From the NCBI GenBank assembly GCA_046541015.1, contig JBKHEA010000011.1, positions 1-45,557 of the forward strand: a stretch of 45,557 bases of DNA. Reading direction: 5' to 3'. Each line of letters starts with the position of its first letter. Position 1 is the first letter of the stretch. The DNA is from Liberiplasma sp046541015 (GTDB lineage: Bacteria; Bacillota_I; Bacilli_A; Izemoplasmatales; Izemoplasmataceae). A program made the position numbers and the translations under genes. This document shows, in pieces, positions 33,991 through 41,883 of this stretch. The notes under the pieces were generated by a model. The model was given only the letters and a program-made list of their open reading frames with translations. It was not told the DNA's origin and did not search any database.

Positions 33991-35227
33991 ATTGGTGTTT
34001 AATCACGCCATAAAGTTTCTTTCCACGTTTAATAATCGTGTAACGCGTGTAAAGCGCATTGGATTTTTCTAAAGAAAAATCAGCATTGGTTATTTTTTCT
34101 TGGTTTACTGCAACGGCGTTATTTTTTATGAATTCACGTGCTTCGCGTTTACTTTGAGCTAGTTTTAGTTCAAGTAGCGCATCAACTAGTGAAATGGTAT
34201 TTGAAACTTCAATGCTATTTACCCCTTTAAAGCCCATTTCAATTTCTTCAGCTGTTAAAGATAAGATATCATTATTAAATAAAGCTTCAGTAATTCTTTT
34301 TACTTGATTTAACGCTTCTTTAGAATGAACAAGTTCTGTTAGTTCTTCAGCAACAGCAACTTGAGCATGGCGTAAATGCGGGGTTTCTTGCATGGCTTTT
34401 TCAATCGATTCAATTTCTGTTTTAGTTTTAGATGTAAACTGACGCAAACGCATGGTGGCTTCTTCATCATCTAGATTAATAAAGTATTGGTAAAATTCAT
34501 AAGGCGTTGTACGTGCTGGGTCTAACCAAATAGTGCCCCCTGCGGTTTTACCAAACTTCGTGCCATCAGGTTTAGTAATTAAAGGAATAACAAGTCCATA
34601 AGCTTTTTCATTTGGTCCAATGGCTTTGCGAATAAGCTCAAGGCCAGCTGTAATATTACCCCATTGGTCTTGTCCACCAATTTGCAAGGTACATTGATGG
34701 GTTTTGTATAGTTCCATAAAATCTAAAGACTGAACAATTTGATACGTAAATTCTGTAAAGCTAATACCACTTTCTAAACGGCTTTTTACCGAATCTTTAC
34801 TAAGCATGTAATTAAGGTTAAAATGCTTTCCAATATCACGTAAGAACGTGATCAAATCAAAGCGTTTTACCCAGTCATAATTATTAACTACTATCGCATT
34901 TGGAAGTATTTTTCTTACTTGTTTGGCGATGGCTTCTCCGTTTTTCATGGTTTCTTCTAAGGTTAATAAATTACGCTCTTCACTTTTTCCACTTGGATCA
35001 CCTATTAACCCTGTTGCGCCACCAATTAATAAAATCGGATTATGACCATATTCACTCAATCGTTTAGCGACTAAATACGTGACTAAATGACCAATATGCA
35101 AACTATCTGCTGTAGGATCTGCACCTAAATAAAAGGTGACTTTTTCATTTTCTAATACTTTTTCTAAGTGTTCATCGGTTAAGGCATAAATCAAACCTCT
35201 ATACGTTAATTCTTCAATAACATTCAT
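33989..35227 (-). CDS. tyrS: Tyrosyl-tRNA synthetase
   Basis: This 412-residue class I synthetase charges tRNA-Tyr. The HIGH motif is in DSLHIGHL, the KMSKS equivalent is KFGKTAGG, and the tyrosine-binding loop GGQDQWGNI is present. The C-terminal S4 domain (about 345-412) includes LAQSKREAREFIKNNAVAVN. It is controlled by a tyrosine-specific T-box just upstream and sits 3' of ccpA. AGGAGG lies 7 bases before the ATG. Confidence 0.97.
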   Translation of the reverse strand: MNVIEELTYRGLIYALTDEHLEKVLENEKVTFYLGADPTADSLHIGHLVTYLVAKRLSEYGHNPILLIGGATGLIGDPSGKSEERNLLTLEETMKNGEAIAKQVRKILPNAIVVNNYDWVKRFDLITFLRDIGKHFNLNYMLSKDSVKSRLESGISFTEFTYQIVQSLDFMELYKTHQCTLQIGGQDQWGNITAGLELIRKAIGPNEKAYGLVIPLITKPDGTKFGKTAGGTIWLDPARTTPYEFYQYFINLDDEEATMRLRQFTSKTKTEIESIEKAMQETPHLRHAQVAVAEELTELVHSKEALNQVKRITEALFNNDILSLTAEEIEMGFKGVNSIEVSNTISLVDALLELKLAQSKREAREFIKNNAVAVNQEKITNADFSLEKSNALYTRYTIIKRGKKLYGVIKHQ

Positions 35228-35250
35228 ACATTTTCCTCCTATAAATATAA

Positions 35251-35440
35251 AAAGGTGGGACCAAAAAGGACGAACTAAGTTCGCGGTACCACCTTCATTC
35301 TACTAATGTAGCGCTCATTTGGGTAACGGGTCTACCGGCTGATATTTTTGTATCAGCAGCTTCTAAGTGTATTTCATAAGGGCTATTCTTAGTTTACACC
35401 AACCACTAAGTCTCTTGACATAACTACCTTATTACTTCGC
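35251..35440 (-). promoter_or_regulatory. Tyrosine T-box riboswitch
   Basis: The conserved T-box AAGGTGGTACCGCG lies at 35282-35295; its UGGU would pair with the ACCA end of tRNA-Tyr. The competing terminator pairs AAGGTGG.ACC with GGT.CCACCTT, followed by five T (about 35251-35295). In stem I, ATAAGG pairs with CCTTAT, and the following specifier loop GAAATACA holds UAC, a Tyr codon, at 35369-35371. The AGAGA bulge is also present. Uncharged tRNA-Tyr should favour antitermination and raise TyrS. I see no clear separate promoter, so transcripts may come through from ccpA. Confidence 0.93.
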
Positions 35441-35454
35441 TTATGCGTCGCTAT

Positions 35455-36456
35455 TTATTTTGTTGATTCTCTTAAAACTAAACTATGTTCTAACATAACT
35501 TGACGTTCACTGAGTTCTTCGCTATTCATCAGTTTGGTCAATAATCTCATACCAACTGCCCCAATATCATAAATTGGAACATCAACACAACTAAGTTTTG
35601 GTCTAGAAAGTAATGCATATTTTGTGTTTTGGAATCCGGCAACACTAATATCATTTGGAATGTGTACATTGTTTGCACGCGCAACATTCATAAATGATAC
35701 GGCAATAGAATCACGAACAGCAATAATACCATCAACTTTATGTTCTTTAAAATATTCATTAAAATGTTCCGTGTTAATATTAATACGTCCAGAAGTGCGC
35801 ATAATTTTTGGGGTTAAGTTTGCTTCTCCAATTGCACGTAAATACCCAGCTTCTTTTAAATCATTTACCATATACTTTCTAACGGTTGATACCATATAGA
35901 TATTACTACGACCTTCATCAATAAGTTTTTTTGTCATTTCATATCCAGCTTTTTCATAGTCGATTGAAACACTTGGAATTTCATCGCTATTTGGATAAAT
36001 GGTATTCGTTAAAACAATTGGAATTTGATGTTCGTTTTTAACGGTCAACAAGAAAGAATACTGTCTGTCTGTGATTTCATCATTTAAATACAAGATGCCA
36101 TCGACTTGAGCAGCAACGATTTCTTTTAAGATATCTTCTTCTGGGGTGTCTTCGTTATCTAAGATATAAAGTAAAATGGAGTATTTATATACTCTTGCAA
36201 TATCTGCGATTCCATTCATCATCTCTGCGATTGATGCACGAGACATGTCTGGCACTAAAACCGCAACGGTTGTAGATTTTCTGCTTGCGAGTCCTTTCGC
36301 AAAGGCATTAGGTTTGTACCCTAATTCTTCAATTACTTTTAGTACACGTTCTCTAGTTTCTGGTTTTACTTTCTCTGGATTATTGATAGCTCTTGAGACA
36401 GTAGCTAGGGATACGCGTGCAGCACCTGCAACATCATAAATTGTCGCTTTACTCAT
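35455..36456 (-). CDS. ccpA: Catabolite control protein CcpA
   Basis: This 333-residue LacI-family regulator has the N-terminal helix-turn-helix ATIYDVAGAARVSLATVSRAIN and the hinge helix GYKPNAFAKGLASRKS, followed by a two-lobed periplasmic-binding-like core. The C-terminal DIGAVGMRLLTKLMNSE and LVLRESTK closely match B. subtilis CcpA, which is activated by HPr-Ser-P to repress or activate carbon genes. A cre-like palindrome overlaps its own promoter, so it is probably autoregulated. The next gene on the strand is tyrS with its T-box. Confidence 0.88.
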   Translation of the reverse strand: MSKATIYDVAGAARVSLATVSRAINNPEKVKPETRERVLKVIEELGYKPNAFAKGLASRKSTTVAVLVPDMSRASIAEMMNGIADIARVYKYSILLYILDNEDTPEEDILKEIVAAQVDGILYLNDEITDRQYSFLLTVKNEHQIPIVLTNTIYPNSDEIPSVSIDYEKAGYEMTKKLIDEGRSNIYMVSTVRKYMVNDLKEAGYLRAIGEANLTPKIMRTSGRININTEHFNEYFKEHKVDGIIAVRDSIAVSFMNVARANNVHIPNDISVAGFQNTKYALLSRPKLSCVDVPIYDIGAVGMRLLTKLMNSEELSERQVMLEHSLVLRESTK

Positions 36457-36478
36457 AATACCACCTTCTTTAAAGGAT

Positions 36479-36507
36479 ATTATAGCAGTTTATGAAAATG
36501 TTTTCAA
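36479..36507 (-). promoter_or_regulatory. ccpA promoter with overlapping cre
   Basis: TTGAAA (36502-36507) and TATAAT (36479-36484) on the minus strand are spaced 17 bases, with a TGC extended -10. The palindrome TGAAAATGTTTTCA (36493-36506) covers the -35 and half of the spacer and fits the CcpA cre pattern except for TG in place of the central CG. Binding there would block RNA polymerase. Confidence 0.8.
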
Positions 36508-36540
36508 TCTAATTTCATTGCTATTTTGTTAATTTTAGTT

Positions 36541-36568
36541 AAAAAAAGCCTTTTTCAAGGCTTTTTTT
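36541..36568 (-). terminator. Terminator after rplS
   Basis: Twelve-base arms (36541-36552 with 36557-36568) pair around a 4-base loop, followed by T residues on the minus strand. It lies immediately after the rplS stop. Confidence 0.92.
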
Positions 36569-36569
36569 G

Positions 36570-36917
36570 TTATCGACGTTCTTTAATACGTGATGCTTTA
36601 GCTGAAAGTCCACGAATGTAATGTAGTTTAGCGCGTCTAACTTTACCGCGTCTTACGACAACGATTGATTCGATTGATGGTGAATGAACAGGGAATGTTC
36701 TTTCAACACCGACTCCGTAAGAGATTTTACGAACCGTAAACGTTTCTGAAACACCACTACCTTGACGTTTGATCACAAGTCCTTCAAAAATCTGAATACG
36801 TTCTCTGTTACCCTCTTTGATACGTACACTAACTTTTACGTTATCACCTGGATTAAATACAGGAACATCTGATTTTAGATAAGCTTCTGTGACTTCACTG
36901 ATAAGTTGTTGAGACAT
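36570..36917 (-). CDS. rplS: 50S ribosomal protein L19
   Basis: This 115-residue protein sits at the 30S-50S interface. The sequence has the L19 hallmarks GDNVKVSVRIKEGNRERIQ and the C-terminal RRGKVRRAKLHYIRGLSAKASRIKERR. The frame opens at a GTG at 36926, but AAGGAG is 8 bases before the ATG at 36917, the true start. It has its own promoter and structured leader downstream of trmD, so it need not rely on read-through from rimM-trmD. Confidence 0.97.
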   Translation of the reverse strand: MSQQLISEVTEAYLKSDVPVFNPGDNVKVSVRIKEGNRERIQIFEGLVIKRQGSGVSETFTVRKISYGVGVERTFPVHSPSIESIVVVRRGKVRRAKLHYIRGLSAKASRIKERR

Positions 36918-36942
36918 GAAAATCACTCCTTTTTTCTAATCA

Positions 36943-36972
36943 ATGTTCTTAGAATCTATTCCAGCGGAACAT
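36943..36972 (-). ncRNA. Hairpin in rplS leader (possible L19 leader)
   Basis: On the minus strand, ATGTTC pairs with GAACAT and an inner GAAT pairs with ATTC, giving a two-tier hairpin between the rplS promoter and its ribosome-binding site. A leader of about 70 nt upstream of rplS recalls the Bacillota L19-leader RNA, which is thought to mediate autoregulation by L19. The family match is by position and shape only. Confidence 0.5.
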
Positions 36973-36994
36973 GATGTTTTTAACAGCGACAATG

Positions 36995-37023
36995 ATTATA
37001 TCATAAGTTGTTGACTTCTGCAA
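36995..37023 (-). promoter_or_regulatory. rplS promoter
   Basis: TTGCAG (37018-37023) and TATAAT (36995-37000) on the minus strand are spaced 17 bases, and the -10 is preceded by ATGA. It lies just after the trmD stop at 37033. Confidence 0.8.
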
Positions 37024-37032
37024 CCAAATATC

Positions 37033-37725
37033 TTAATTTTTTTGTGATTTTATATACTTTTCATATAGGTCTAGTCGTCTTGATTTTGTACGCTTTAACG
37101 CTTCATTTTGACGCCATAATTTAATCTCTTGATGATGACCACTCATCAGTACTTCTGGGACACTTTTTCCTTCGAAAGTTTTAGGTCTAGTGTAGTGAGG
37201 ATACTCTAGTAATCCCATACTAAATGAATCTTCAATGGCTGATTCATCTTTATTTAATATGCCAGGGATTAAACGTATCGTACTATCAATAATCGCAAGT
37301 GCTGCGATTTCACCACCAGTTAATACGTAATCACCAATAGAGATTTCTAAATCAAAATACGCTCTAATTCGTTCATCGAAACCTTCATAATGGCCACATA
37401 ATATAATTAGGTGATCTTTTTTTGAAAAGTCTAAGGCAACATCTTGATTATAAGGGACGCCTTGTGGAGTCATGAGTATTTTAGTTGCGTTTTCATACCC
37501 CTTGATACTTCTTAAAGCACGCACGACGGGTTCAACTTGTAAGACCATGCCTGCGCCGCCTCCATAAGGATAATCATCAACCTTTTTATGTTTATTTAGA
37601 CTAAATAACCTAAAATCAATGACATGAATTTCTATCTTTTTTTCATAAATAGCACGACCAATGATTGATTCATGAATGACGCCATTAATCATGTTTGGAA
37701 ATAATGTTAAAACATGAATTTTCAT
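37033..37725 (-). CDS. trmD: tRNA (guanine-N1)-methyltransferase
   Basis: TrmD makes m1G37 next to the anticodon, preventing +1 frameshifts. The trefoil-knot SAM site is visible in LCGHYEGFDERI and IGDYVLTGGEIAA. The start MKIHVLTLFPNM is typical. It overlaps the rimM stop by 4 bases (ATGA). At 230 residues it is of normal length. It is followed by the separate rplS promoter. Confidence 0.97.
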   Translation of the reverse strand: MKIHVLTLFPNMINGVIHESIIGRAIYEKKIEIHVIDFRLFSLNKHKKVDDYPYGGGAGMVLQVEPVVRALRSIKGYENATKILMTPQGVPYNQDVALDFSKKDHLIILCGHYEGFDERIRAYFDLEISIGDYVLTGGEIAALAIIDSTIRLIPGILNKDESAIEDSFSMGLLEYPHYTRPKTFEGKSVPEVLMSGHHQEIKLWRQNEALKRTKSRRLDLYEKYIKSQKN

Positions 37726-38219
37726 AATAAGCCTTCCATTTCAATAATGACGATATGATCTTTAGCCACTGTTTTAACAAATTCTTTTCTAAATGGAATA
37801 AGCGCATCTTTTAAGCCCTCGCGTTCAACTACGAGCAATGCACCTTGTGGCATATCTCTTAATCCTTTAATCGTACCTATTTTTTTTGATGACTCACTGA
37901 ACACATCTAATCCAATTAAATCAGAATAATAATAAGTATCTTCATCTAAAGGCTCTCGGTCTTGATCTAATACATAAAGGGTTTGCGCTTTAAAACGCTC
38001 AACTTGTTCGATTGAATCATATTCATTAAAGGTTAAGATATCTAAGGATCCTTTTTCGAAAAATCCTTTTATGGTAACTTTAAGGTATTCTCCCTTAAAA
38101 AGGATATAAAGTGCTTTATCTTTTTGATATCTGGTTTCTTTAAAATCTGAATCGGTTTTTACCGATACAGCCCCTTTTAATCCGTGGGTATTTGTGATGG
38201 TTCCAATCGGTATATACAT
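37722..38219 (-). CDS. rimM: 16S rRNA processing protein RimM
   Basis: This 165-residue factor helps mature the 30S head domain and binds S19. The N-terminal beta-barrel carries IGTITNTHGLKGAV, and the C-terminal PRC-barrel includes YYYSDLIGLDV and GALLVV. The frame opens at a GTG at 38228, but GAGGTG 6 bases before the ATG at 38219 decides the start. It heads the rimM-trmD pair. Confidence 0.95.
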   Translation of the reverse strand: MYIPIGTITNTHGLKGAVSVKTDSDFKETRYQKDKALYILFKGEYLKVTIKGFFEKGSLDILTFNEYDSIEQVERFKAQTLYVLDQDREPLDEDTYYYSDLIGLDVFSESSKKIGTIKGLRDMPQGALLVVEREGLKDALIPFRKEFVKTVAKDHIVIIEMEGLL

Positions 38220-38237
38220 ATCTTTCACCTCGTTATC

Positions 38238-38243
38238 ATTATA
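38238..38243 (-). promoter_or_regulatory. Extended -10 promoter of rimM-trmD
   Basis: TGGTATAAT on the minus strand is an extended -10, 18 bases upstream of the rimM start. A local promoter is expected because the NatAB module separates rimM from its usual upstream neighbours. Confidence 0.65.
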
Positions 38244-38275
38244 CCATAAATGTGACTAATTCCCTTAAGTTCGGT

Positions 38276-39481
38276 TTACTTTTGAAACATTATTTTCTCG
38301 TTTTTAAACATCAAATTAAGGATATAAACAAGCACTGCTGTGTAGACTAAATTAGAGATTAGCACAAGGATAAATGCAACAACACTAAACTCAAACGTAA
38401 ATATTTTAGTTAATAAATTAACCGGTCCATAAAAGGGCACAATGTTTAACCAAACAGCCGTTTCGCCACCCCCACCAAATGATTGTAAGATGCCAATGAT
38501 GATGGTGATAAAGTAAAATGGCATGATAAACATACTCGCTTCTTTAATCGTTTTAGCATAAGCGCTAATGACCGCAATGAGCGAAACAATAAATAAAACC
38601 GTTGCCATTAAAACCCCTAAGATACTTAAATACTCCCCAATCCCGTAAATATTCAAATCAGACGCATTATCCATCTGCATGAGGGCTGGCAAACTTGCCA
38701 TAATTCCGATAAAACTTGATAAAGCACTAATTAAACTTAAAACGGCTAAACTAACTACTTTTCCTGTCGCAATTTCACTGCGTTTTATCGGAGTTATTAA
38801 AAGGGTTGCGATGGTGCCACGTTCTTTTTCTCCTGCAATCGCATCTGGACCAATGCTCATCGCCCCAGCAAACAAGAAAATGACTATAAGCATAGGCATC
38901 AAGGTAGCTAACCCTTCACCAGCCATTTTGCGTTCATCAACGACTAAGTTGGTATCATAATTAAAGACTAAGTAATCTTCGGAACGTTCCAGACGATCAA
39001 TAAGTTTTAATTCTCTATATTGAGCAATCACAGCATTAATTTGATTATACGCATAACTTGATTCTTCTCTACCTTGATTATAGTATGCATCCATCGTTGG
39101 TGGTGAAGCCGTCTCATAATCATCGATTGAGGTTTCAAAATTATCATCAAAGGCTAAATAAATATCAATCGAACCTTCTAATAATTTTTCATCAATAGTA
39201 TCTTGATCTAAAGCTTCTTCAGTGACTTCAACATTAATCACTTGATTACCTGATGGATCTATTGAGGTAATCATGGTTTCTAAAGTTGATGGCATATTAT
39301 CATGATATAAAATAATGGTATGTTGTTCAATCTCTTCAATTTGATTACTAATTACATTGCCCATTAAGGAATACATCACATAAATTGATAACCCTGGGAC
39401 AATAAAAATCATCAATACCAAACGGCGATCACTTAAGACACGGTAAACCTCTTTTTTAAAAATTGTCCACATATTACGCAC
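38276..39481 (-). CDS. natB: NatB-like ABC-2 permease
   Basis: This permease of about 401 residues has one N-terminal helix (about 20-42), a large external domain (about 45-195) rich in acidic residues, and five helices in the C-terminal part. The motif GPDAIAGEKERGTIATLLITPIKRSEI is the ABC-2 coupling helix found in NatB. The start is probably the GTG at 39481, 5 bases after AGGTGA, overlapping natA by 8 bases; the ATG at 39472 is an alternative. With NatA it should form an Na+-extruding or related exporter. Confidence 0.82.
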   Translation of the reverse strand: MRNMWTIFKKEVYRVLSDRRLVLMIFIVPGLSIYVMYSLMGNVISNQIEEIEQHTIILYHDNMPSTLETMITSIDPSGNQVINVEVTEEALDQDTIDEKLLEGSIDIYLAFDDNFETSIDDYETASPPTMDAYYNQGREESSYAYNQINAVIAQYRELKLIDRLERSEDYLVFNYDTNLVVDERKMAGEGLATLMPMLIVIFLFAGAMSIGPDAIAGEKERGTIATLLITPIKRSEIATGKVVSLAVLSLISALSSFIGIMASLPALMQMDNASDLNIYGIGEYLSILGVLMATVLFIVSLIAVISAYAKTIKEASMFIMPFYFITIIIGILQSFGGGGETAVWLNIVPFYGPVNLLTKIFTFEFSVVAFILVLISNLVYTAVLVYILNLMFKNEKIMFQK

Positions 39482-40259
39482 GGGATTCACCTGCACTTTC
39501 TTTAATCAATTTAAAGAAAACTTCTTCTAAATCTTTAGCTTGATGAGTTTTAATCACGTTTTCTGTGGTGTCTAAAGCTTTCATTTGTCCATCAATAATA
39601 ATACCAACACGGTCACATAGTTTTTCAACAACACTCAAAATATGCGTTGATAAAACAACTGTTTTACCTTGGTCTTTAAGTTCAATTAAATAATCAGTTA
39701 CACTTTTTGCGGTTAAAACATCTAGTCCATTGGTGGGTTCATCAAATATGATGATGTCTGGATCATGAACTAAACTAATCGCAATAGAGATTTTCTGTTT
39801 CATTCCAGTTGATAAATCCGCGACTTTAACCTCTTGAAACTTATTGATTCCAAAACGATCAAATAATAGCGTTTTTCTTTCTAAGGTTGTTTTTTCATCA
39901 ATGCCGTGCAAACGTGAAAAGTACCCATATAAATAATTGGGGGTAAAATGATCTTCAAGTTTTAGTTCACTGGTTAAAAAAGCGATATTTTCTCTAACCT
40001 TACTCGGATTCGTTAATGCATCATAGCCTTTAACGTTAATCGTGCCTTCATCCGCTTTAATAAGTGTTGCGATGGCACGTAAAGTCGTTGTCTTTCCTGC
40101 ACCATTCGGTCCTAATAAACCAAATATCTCTCCTGCGTGGGCTGAAAAGGATAGATTGTCAACTGCAACCTTTCGCTTAATATCTGTTTGTTCAATCTTT
40201 CTTTGTTTTCTCGATAGATTAAAGGTTTTTCTTAAGTTTGTCACAACGAGTTCTGTCAT
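39474..40259 (-). CDS. natA: NatA-like ABC ATPase
   Basis: This 261-residue ATPase has Walker A GLLGPNGAGKTT, signature LSTGMKQKISIA, Walker B IIFDEPTNGLD and the switch His in LSTHIL. The short lysine/arginine-rich insert LSRKQRKIEQTDIKRK near the N-terminus is typical of NatA-type ATPases. The longer frame to 40316 is rejected because AAGGAG sits 6 bases before the ATG at 40259. It starts 1 base after the XRE regulator gene. Na+ export is the family precedent and is not proven here. Confidence 0.87.
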   Translation of the reverse strand: MTELVVTNLRKTFNLSRKQRKIEQTDIKRKVAVDNLSFSAHAGEIFGLLGPNGAGKTTTLRAIATLIKADEGTINVKGYDALTNPSKVRENIAFLTSELKLEDHFTPNYLYGYFSRLHGIDEKTTLERKTLLFDRFGINKFQEVKVADLSTGMKQKISIAISLVHDPDIIIFDEPTNGLDVLTAKSVTDYLIELKDQGKTVVLSTHILSVVEKLCDRVGIIIDGQMKALDTTENVIKTHQAKDLEEVFFKLIKESAGESRA

Positions 40260-40260
40260 A

Positions 40261-40467
40261 TTATTCTCCTTTAAATGTAAAAATGGTTTCAATTGATACA
40301 TTAAAATACTTAGCAATCGTATAAGCCAGTCTTAAAGATGGTTCATACCCACCTTTTTCAATCGCGACTACTGTTTGTCTTGATACGTTGATTGCTTCAG
40401 CAAATTGTTCTTGAGTTAAGCCTTTTTCTTGTCTATGACGCTTTATTTCATTCTCAATGATAAACAT
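40261..40467 (-). CDS. Small XRE-family regulator
   Basis: This 68-residue helix-turn-helix protein has the sequence EKGLTQEQFAEAINVSRQTVVAIEKGGYEPSL, close to the small regulators found beside ABC exporters in Bacillota. It is essentially one DNA-binding domain with no sensor. It lies 3 bases after the membrane-protein gene and 1 base before natA. It is the obvious candidate to bind the three TGTAAAGT elements in this operon's promoter. Confidence 0.88.
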   Translation of the reverse strand: MFIIENEIKRHRQEKGLTQEQFAEAINVSRQTVVAIEKGGYEPSLRLAYTIAKYFNVSIETIFTFKGE

Positions 40468-40470
40468 TCC

Positions 40471-40932
40471 TTACACCTTCTTTATTTCACGGATGACGAG
40501 TAGTGTATGGATTATAAATGGTAATCCAACAAATAAAATAATGGCGTAACCAATAATTTTTAACAACACAACAATATCAGATACAAACGCCACACTCAAA
40601 GCAATAAAGACTGCACCACAAATGACTACAATTGGAGTGATATACGCAAATCCTAATACCGCATACTTATTAATAATTGCTTGTTCTCTCTCGTCATGTG
40701 ATTTAATGATGAGTGGGGCATCCATGATATTTGCGACTTTGATCTTACTATAAACATAGTAATTAATAATGATGGTAATGAAAATAGCAATAGCAATAAT
40801 TAAGCCATAAGGGATTTCTAGGGAGAACATTCCATTCTGAGAATCAATTTGTACCTCCATAGTAAATATCACTGCAGCAAGTTCAACCATTAATAATAGT
40901 TCAAATAAAATAGATAACCAAAACTTTTTCAT
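40471..40932 (-). CDS. Four-helix membrane protein of the NatAB module
   Basis: This 153-residue protein has four hydrophobic segments (about 6-26, 42-62, 92-112 and 118-142) and a cytoplasmic loop with KSHDEREQAIINKY. The DERE motif and the position before an XRE regulator match a common small membrane family (DUF2178/DUF3796-like) that accompanies such regulators. Its role is unknown; it could modulate the regulator or the transporter. GGAGGAAAC precedes the ATG. Confidence 0.72.
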   Translation of the reverse strand: MKKFWLSILFELLLMVELAAVIFTMEVQIDSQNGMFSLEIPYGLIIAIAIFITIIINYYVYSKIKVANIMDAPLIIKSHDEREQAIINKYAVLGFAYITPIVVICGAVFIALSVAFVSDIVVLLKIIGYAIILFVGLPFIIHTLLVIREIKKV

Positions 40933-40945
40933 ATGTTTCCTCCTT

Positions 40946-41009
40946 TGTAAAGTGTACTTGACAAATATATTGTAAATCCTACTTTACATTTTGTCAATCA
41001 TACTTTACA
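40946..41009 (-). promoter_or_regulatory. Promoter with three TGTAAAGT operator elements
   Basis: TTGACA (40992-40997) and TACAAT (40969-40974) on the minus strand are spaced 17 bases. The octamer TGTAAAGT occurs upstream of the -35 (41002-41009), in the spacer (40981-40988) and, inverted, near the ribosome-binding site (40946-40953). Two direct copies 21 bp apart plus one inverted copy form a likely operator set for the XRE protein of this operon. Confidence 0.75.
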
Positions 41010-41018
41010 TATAAATTA

Positions 41019-41044
41019 AAAAAATCACTTGAAAGTGATTTTTT
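41019..41044 (-). terminator. Terminator after khpA
   Basis: AAAAAATCACTT (41019-41030) pairs with AAGTGATTTTTT (41033-41044) around 2 bases, with T residues following on the minus strand. It ends rpsP-khpA before the NatAB module. Confidence 0.9.
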
Positions 41045-41291
41045 AAAAAGCTTCGATATTAATGGTAATCTTTTTATGTTCTCGTGATGCACTTGCATAC
41101 GCAATCGTACGTATTGCATTAGCAATGCGTCCGTTTTTTCCAATAACACGACCTAAATCATCTTGGTGTACAAAGATATGTACGGTAATCATAGCCCCAT
41201 CATCAGATAACTTTTTTACTTCTAAATCATCGGAATGCACAACTAATGGCGTTACAAGGTCTTTAATCATTTTTTCATAATTAACAGCCAT
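41043..41291 (-). CDS. khpA: KhpA, KH-domain RNA-binding protein
   Basis: This 82-residue protein is a single KH domain with the GxxG loop in VIGKNGRIANAIRTI. KhpA (YlqC) binds RNA, often with KhpB, and affects cell division and elongation in Gram-positive bacteria. The frame opens 9 bases earlier at a GTG, but GAGGGTGA before the ATG at 41291 sets the start. It follows rpsP by 12 bases, the conserved order in Bacillota. Confidence 0.95.
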   Translation of the reverse strand: MAVNYEKMIKDLVTPLVVHSDDLEVKKLSDDGAMITVHIFVHQDDLGRVIGKNGRIANAIRTIAYASASREHKKITINIEAF

Positions 41292-41303
41292 TATATTCAC
41301 CCT

Positions 41304-41573
41304 CTACTTATCTTCTGATTGGCGATATTTTGCGATAACTCCAGCTTTAGATAAAATGTTTTTTACCGTGTCAGTAGGTTGAGCTCCTTTGTTTAACCAA
41401 TCTAACGCACGTGCTTCATCAATTTTAACTTCGCTTGGATTTTTAGTTGGGTCATAAGTCCCAATAATTTCTAAATATTTCCCATCGCGTTTGTTTCTAG
41501 AATCTGCAACAACTAAACGATAAAATGGACGTTTGGTTGTTCCATGTCTTTGTAAACGTAATTTAACTGCCAT
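41304..41573 (-). CDS. rpsP: 30S ribosomal protein S16
   Basis: This 89-residue protein has the S16 signatures VKLRLQRHGTTKRPFYRLVV and IGTYDPTKNP, plus the ARALDWLNKGAQPTDTV segment. AAGGAGG lies 8 bases before the ATG. It is the first gene of rpsP-khpA. In most Bacillota rimM-trmD-rplS follows directly; here a four-gene NatAB module separates them. Confidence 0.98.
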   Translation of the reverse strand: MAVKLRLQRHGTTKRPFYRLVVADSRNKRDGKYLEIIGTYDPTKNPSEVKIDEARALDWLNKGAQPTDTVKNILSKAGVIAKYRQSEDK

Positions 41574-41603
41574 ATAAATAACCTCCTTATTATTTCCTTT
41601 ACA

Positions 41604-41632
41604 AGGATACCATAAATAAAAAAGGCTGTCAA
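41604..41632 (-). promoter_or_regulatory. rpsP promoter
   Basis: TTGACA (41627-41632) and TATCCT (41604-41609) on the minus strand are spaced 17 bases, 30 bases upstream of the rpsP ATG. The -10 matches four of six consensus bases. Confidence 0.6.
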
Positions 41633-41638
41633 GTTAAA

Positions 41639-41881
41639 TTACTTAACAACCTCTGTATTTTCTTCATTTATTGCTTCAAAATAGGGATAAGAATACTCTA
41701 CCTTTCTAACATGACGCTGTTTTTCTAATTGGGTTTTTATAGTTTCTAACTCACTAGCATTTACATATAAAATCGCATAGCGTCTTTTTTTATGAAAATA
41801 GCTAACGTGGCCTAAATTTTCTAGTTGTTTGATAATTTTAGGATTTCTAAAATATACAACAAGGGTTTTACGCTCTTCCAT
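41639..41881 (-). CDS. ylbG: YlbG-family protein (DUF2129)
   Basis: This 80-residue protein matches the YlbG/UPF0298 family: an N-terminal RKTLVVYFRNPKIIKQLENLG stretch, a basic HKKRRYAILYVN strand, and the C-terminal VEYSYPYF. It is 2 bases after ylbF, the usual pairing in Bacillota. The molecular function is unknown. GGAGG lies 6 bases before the ATG. Confidence 0.88.
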   Translation of the reverse strand: MEERKTLVVYFRNPKIIKQLENLGHVSYFHKKRRYAILYVNASELETIKTQLEKQRHVRKVEYSYPYFEAINEENTEVVK

Positions 41882-41883
41882 GG

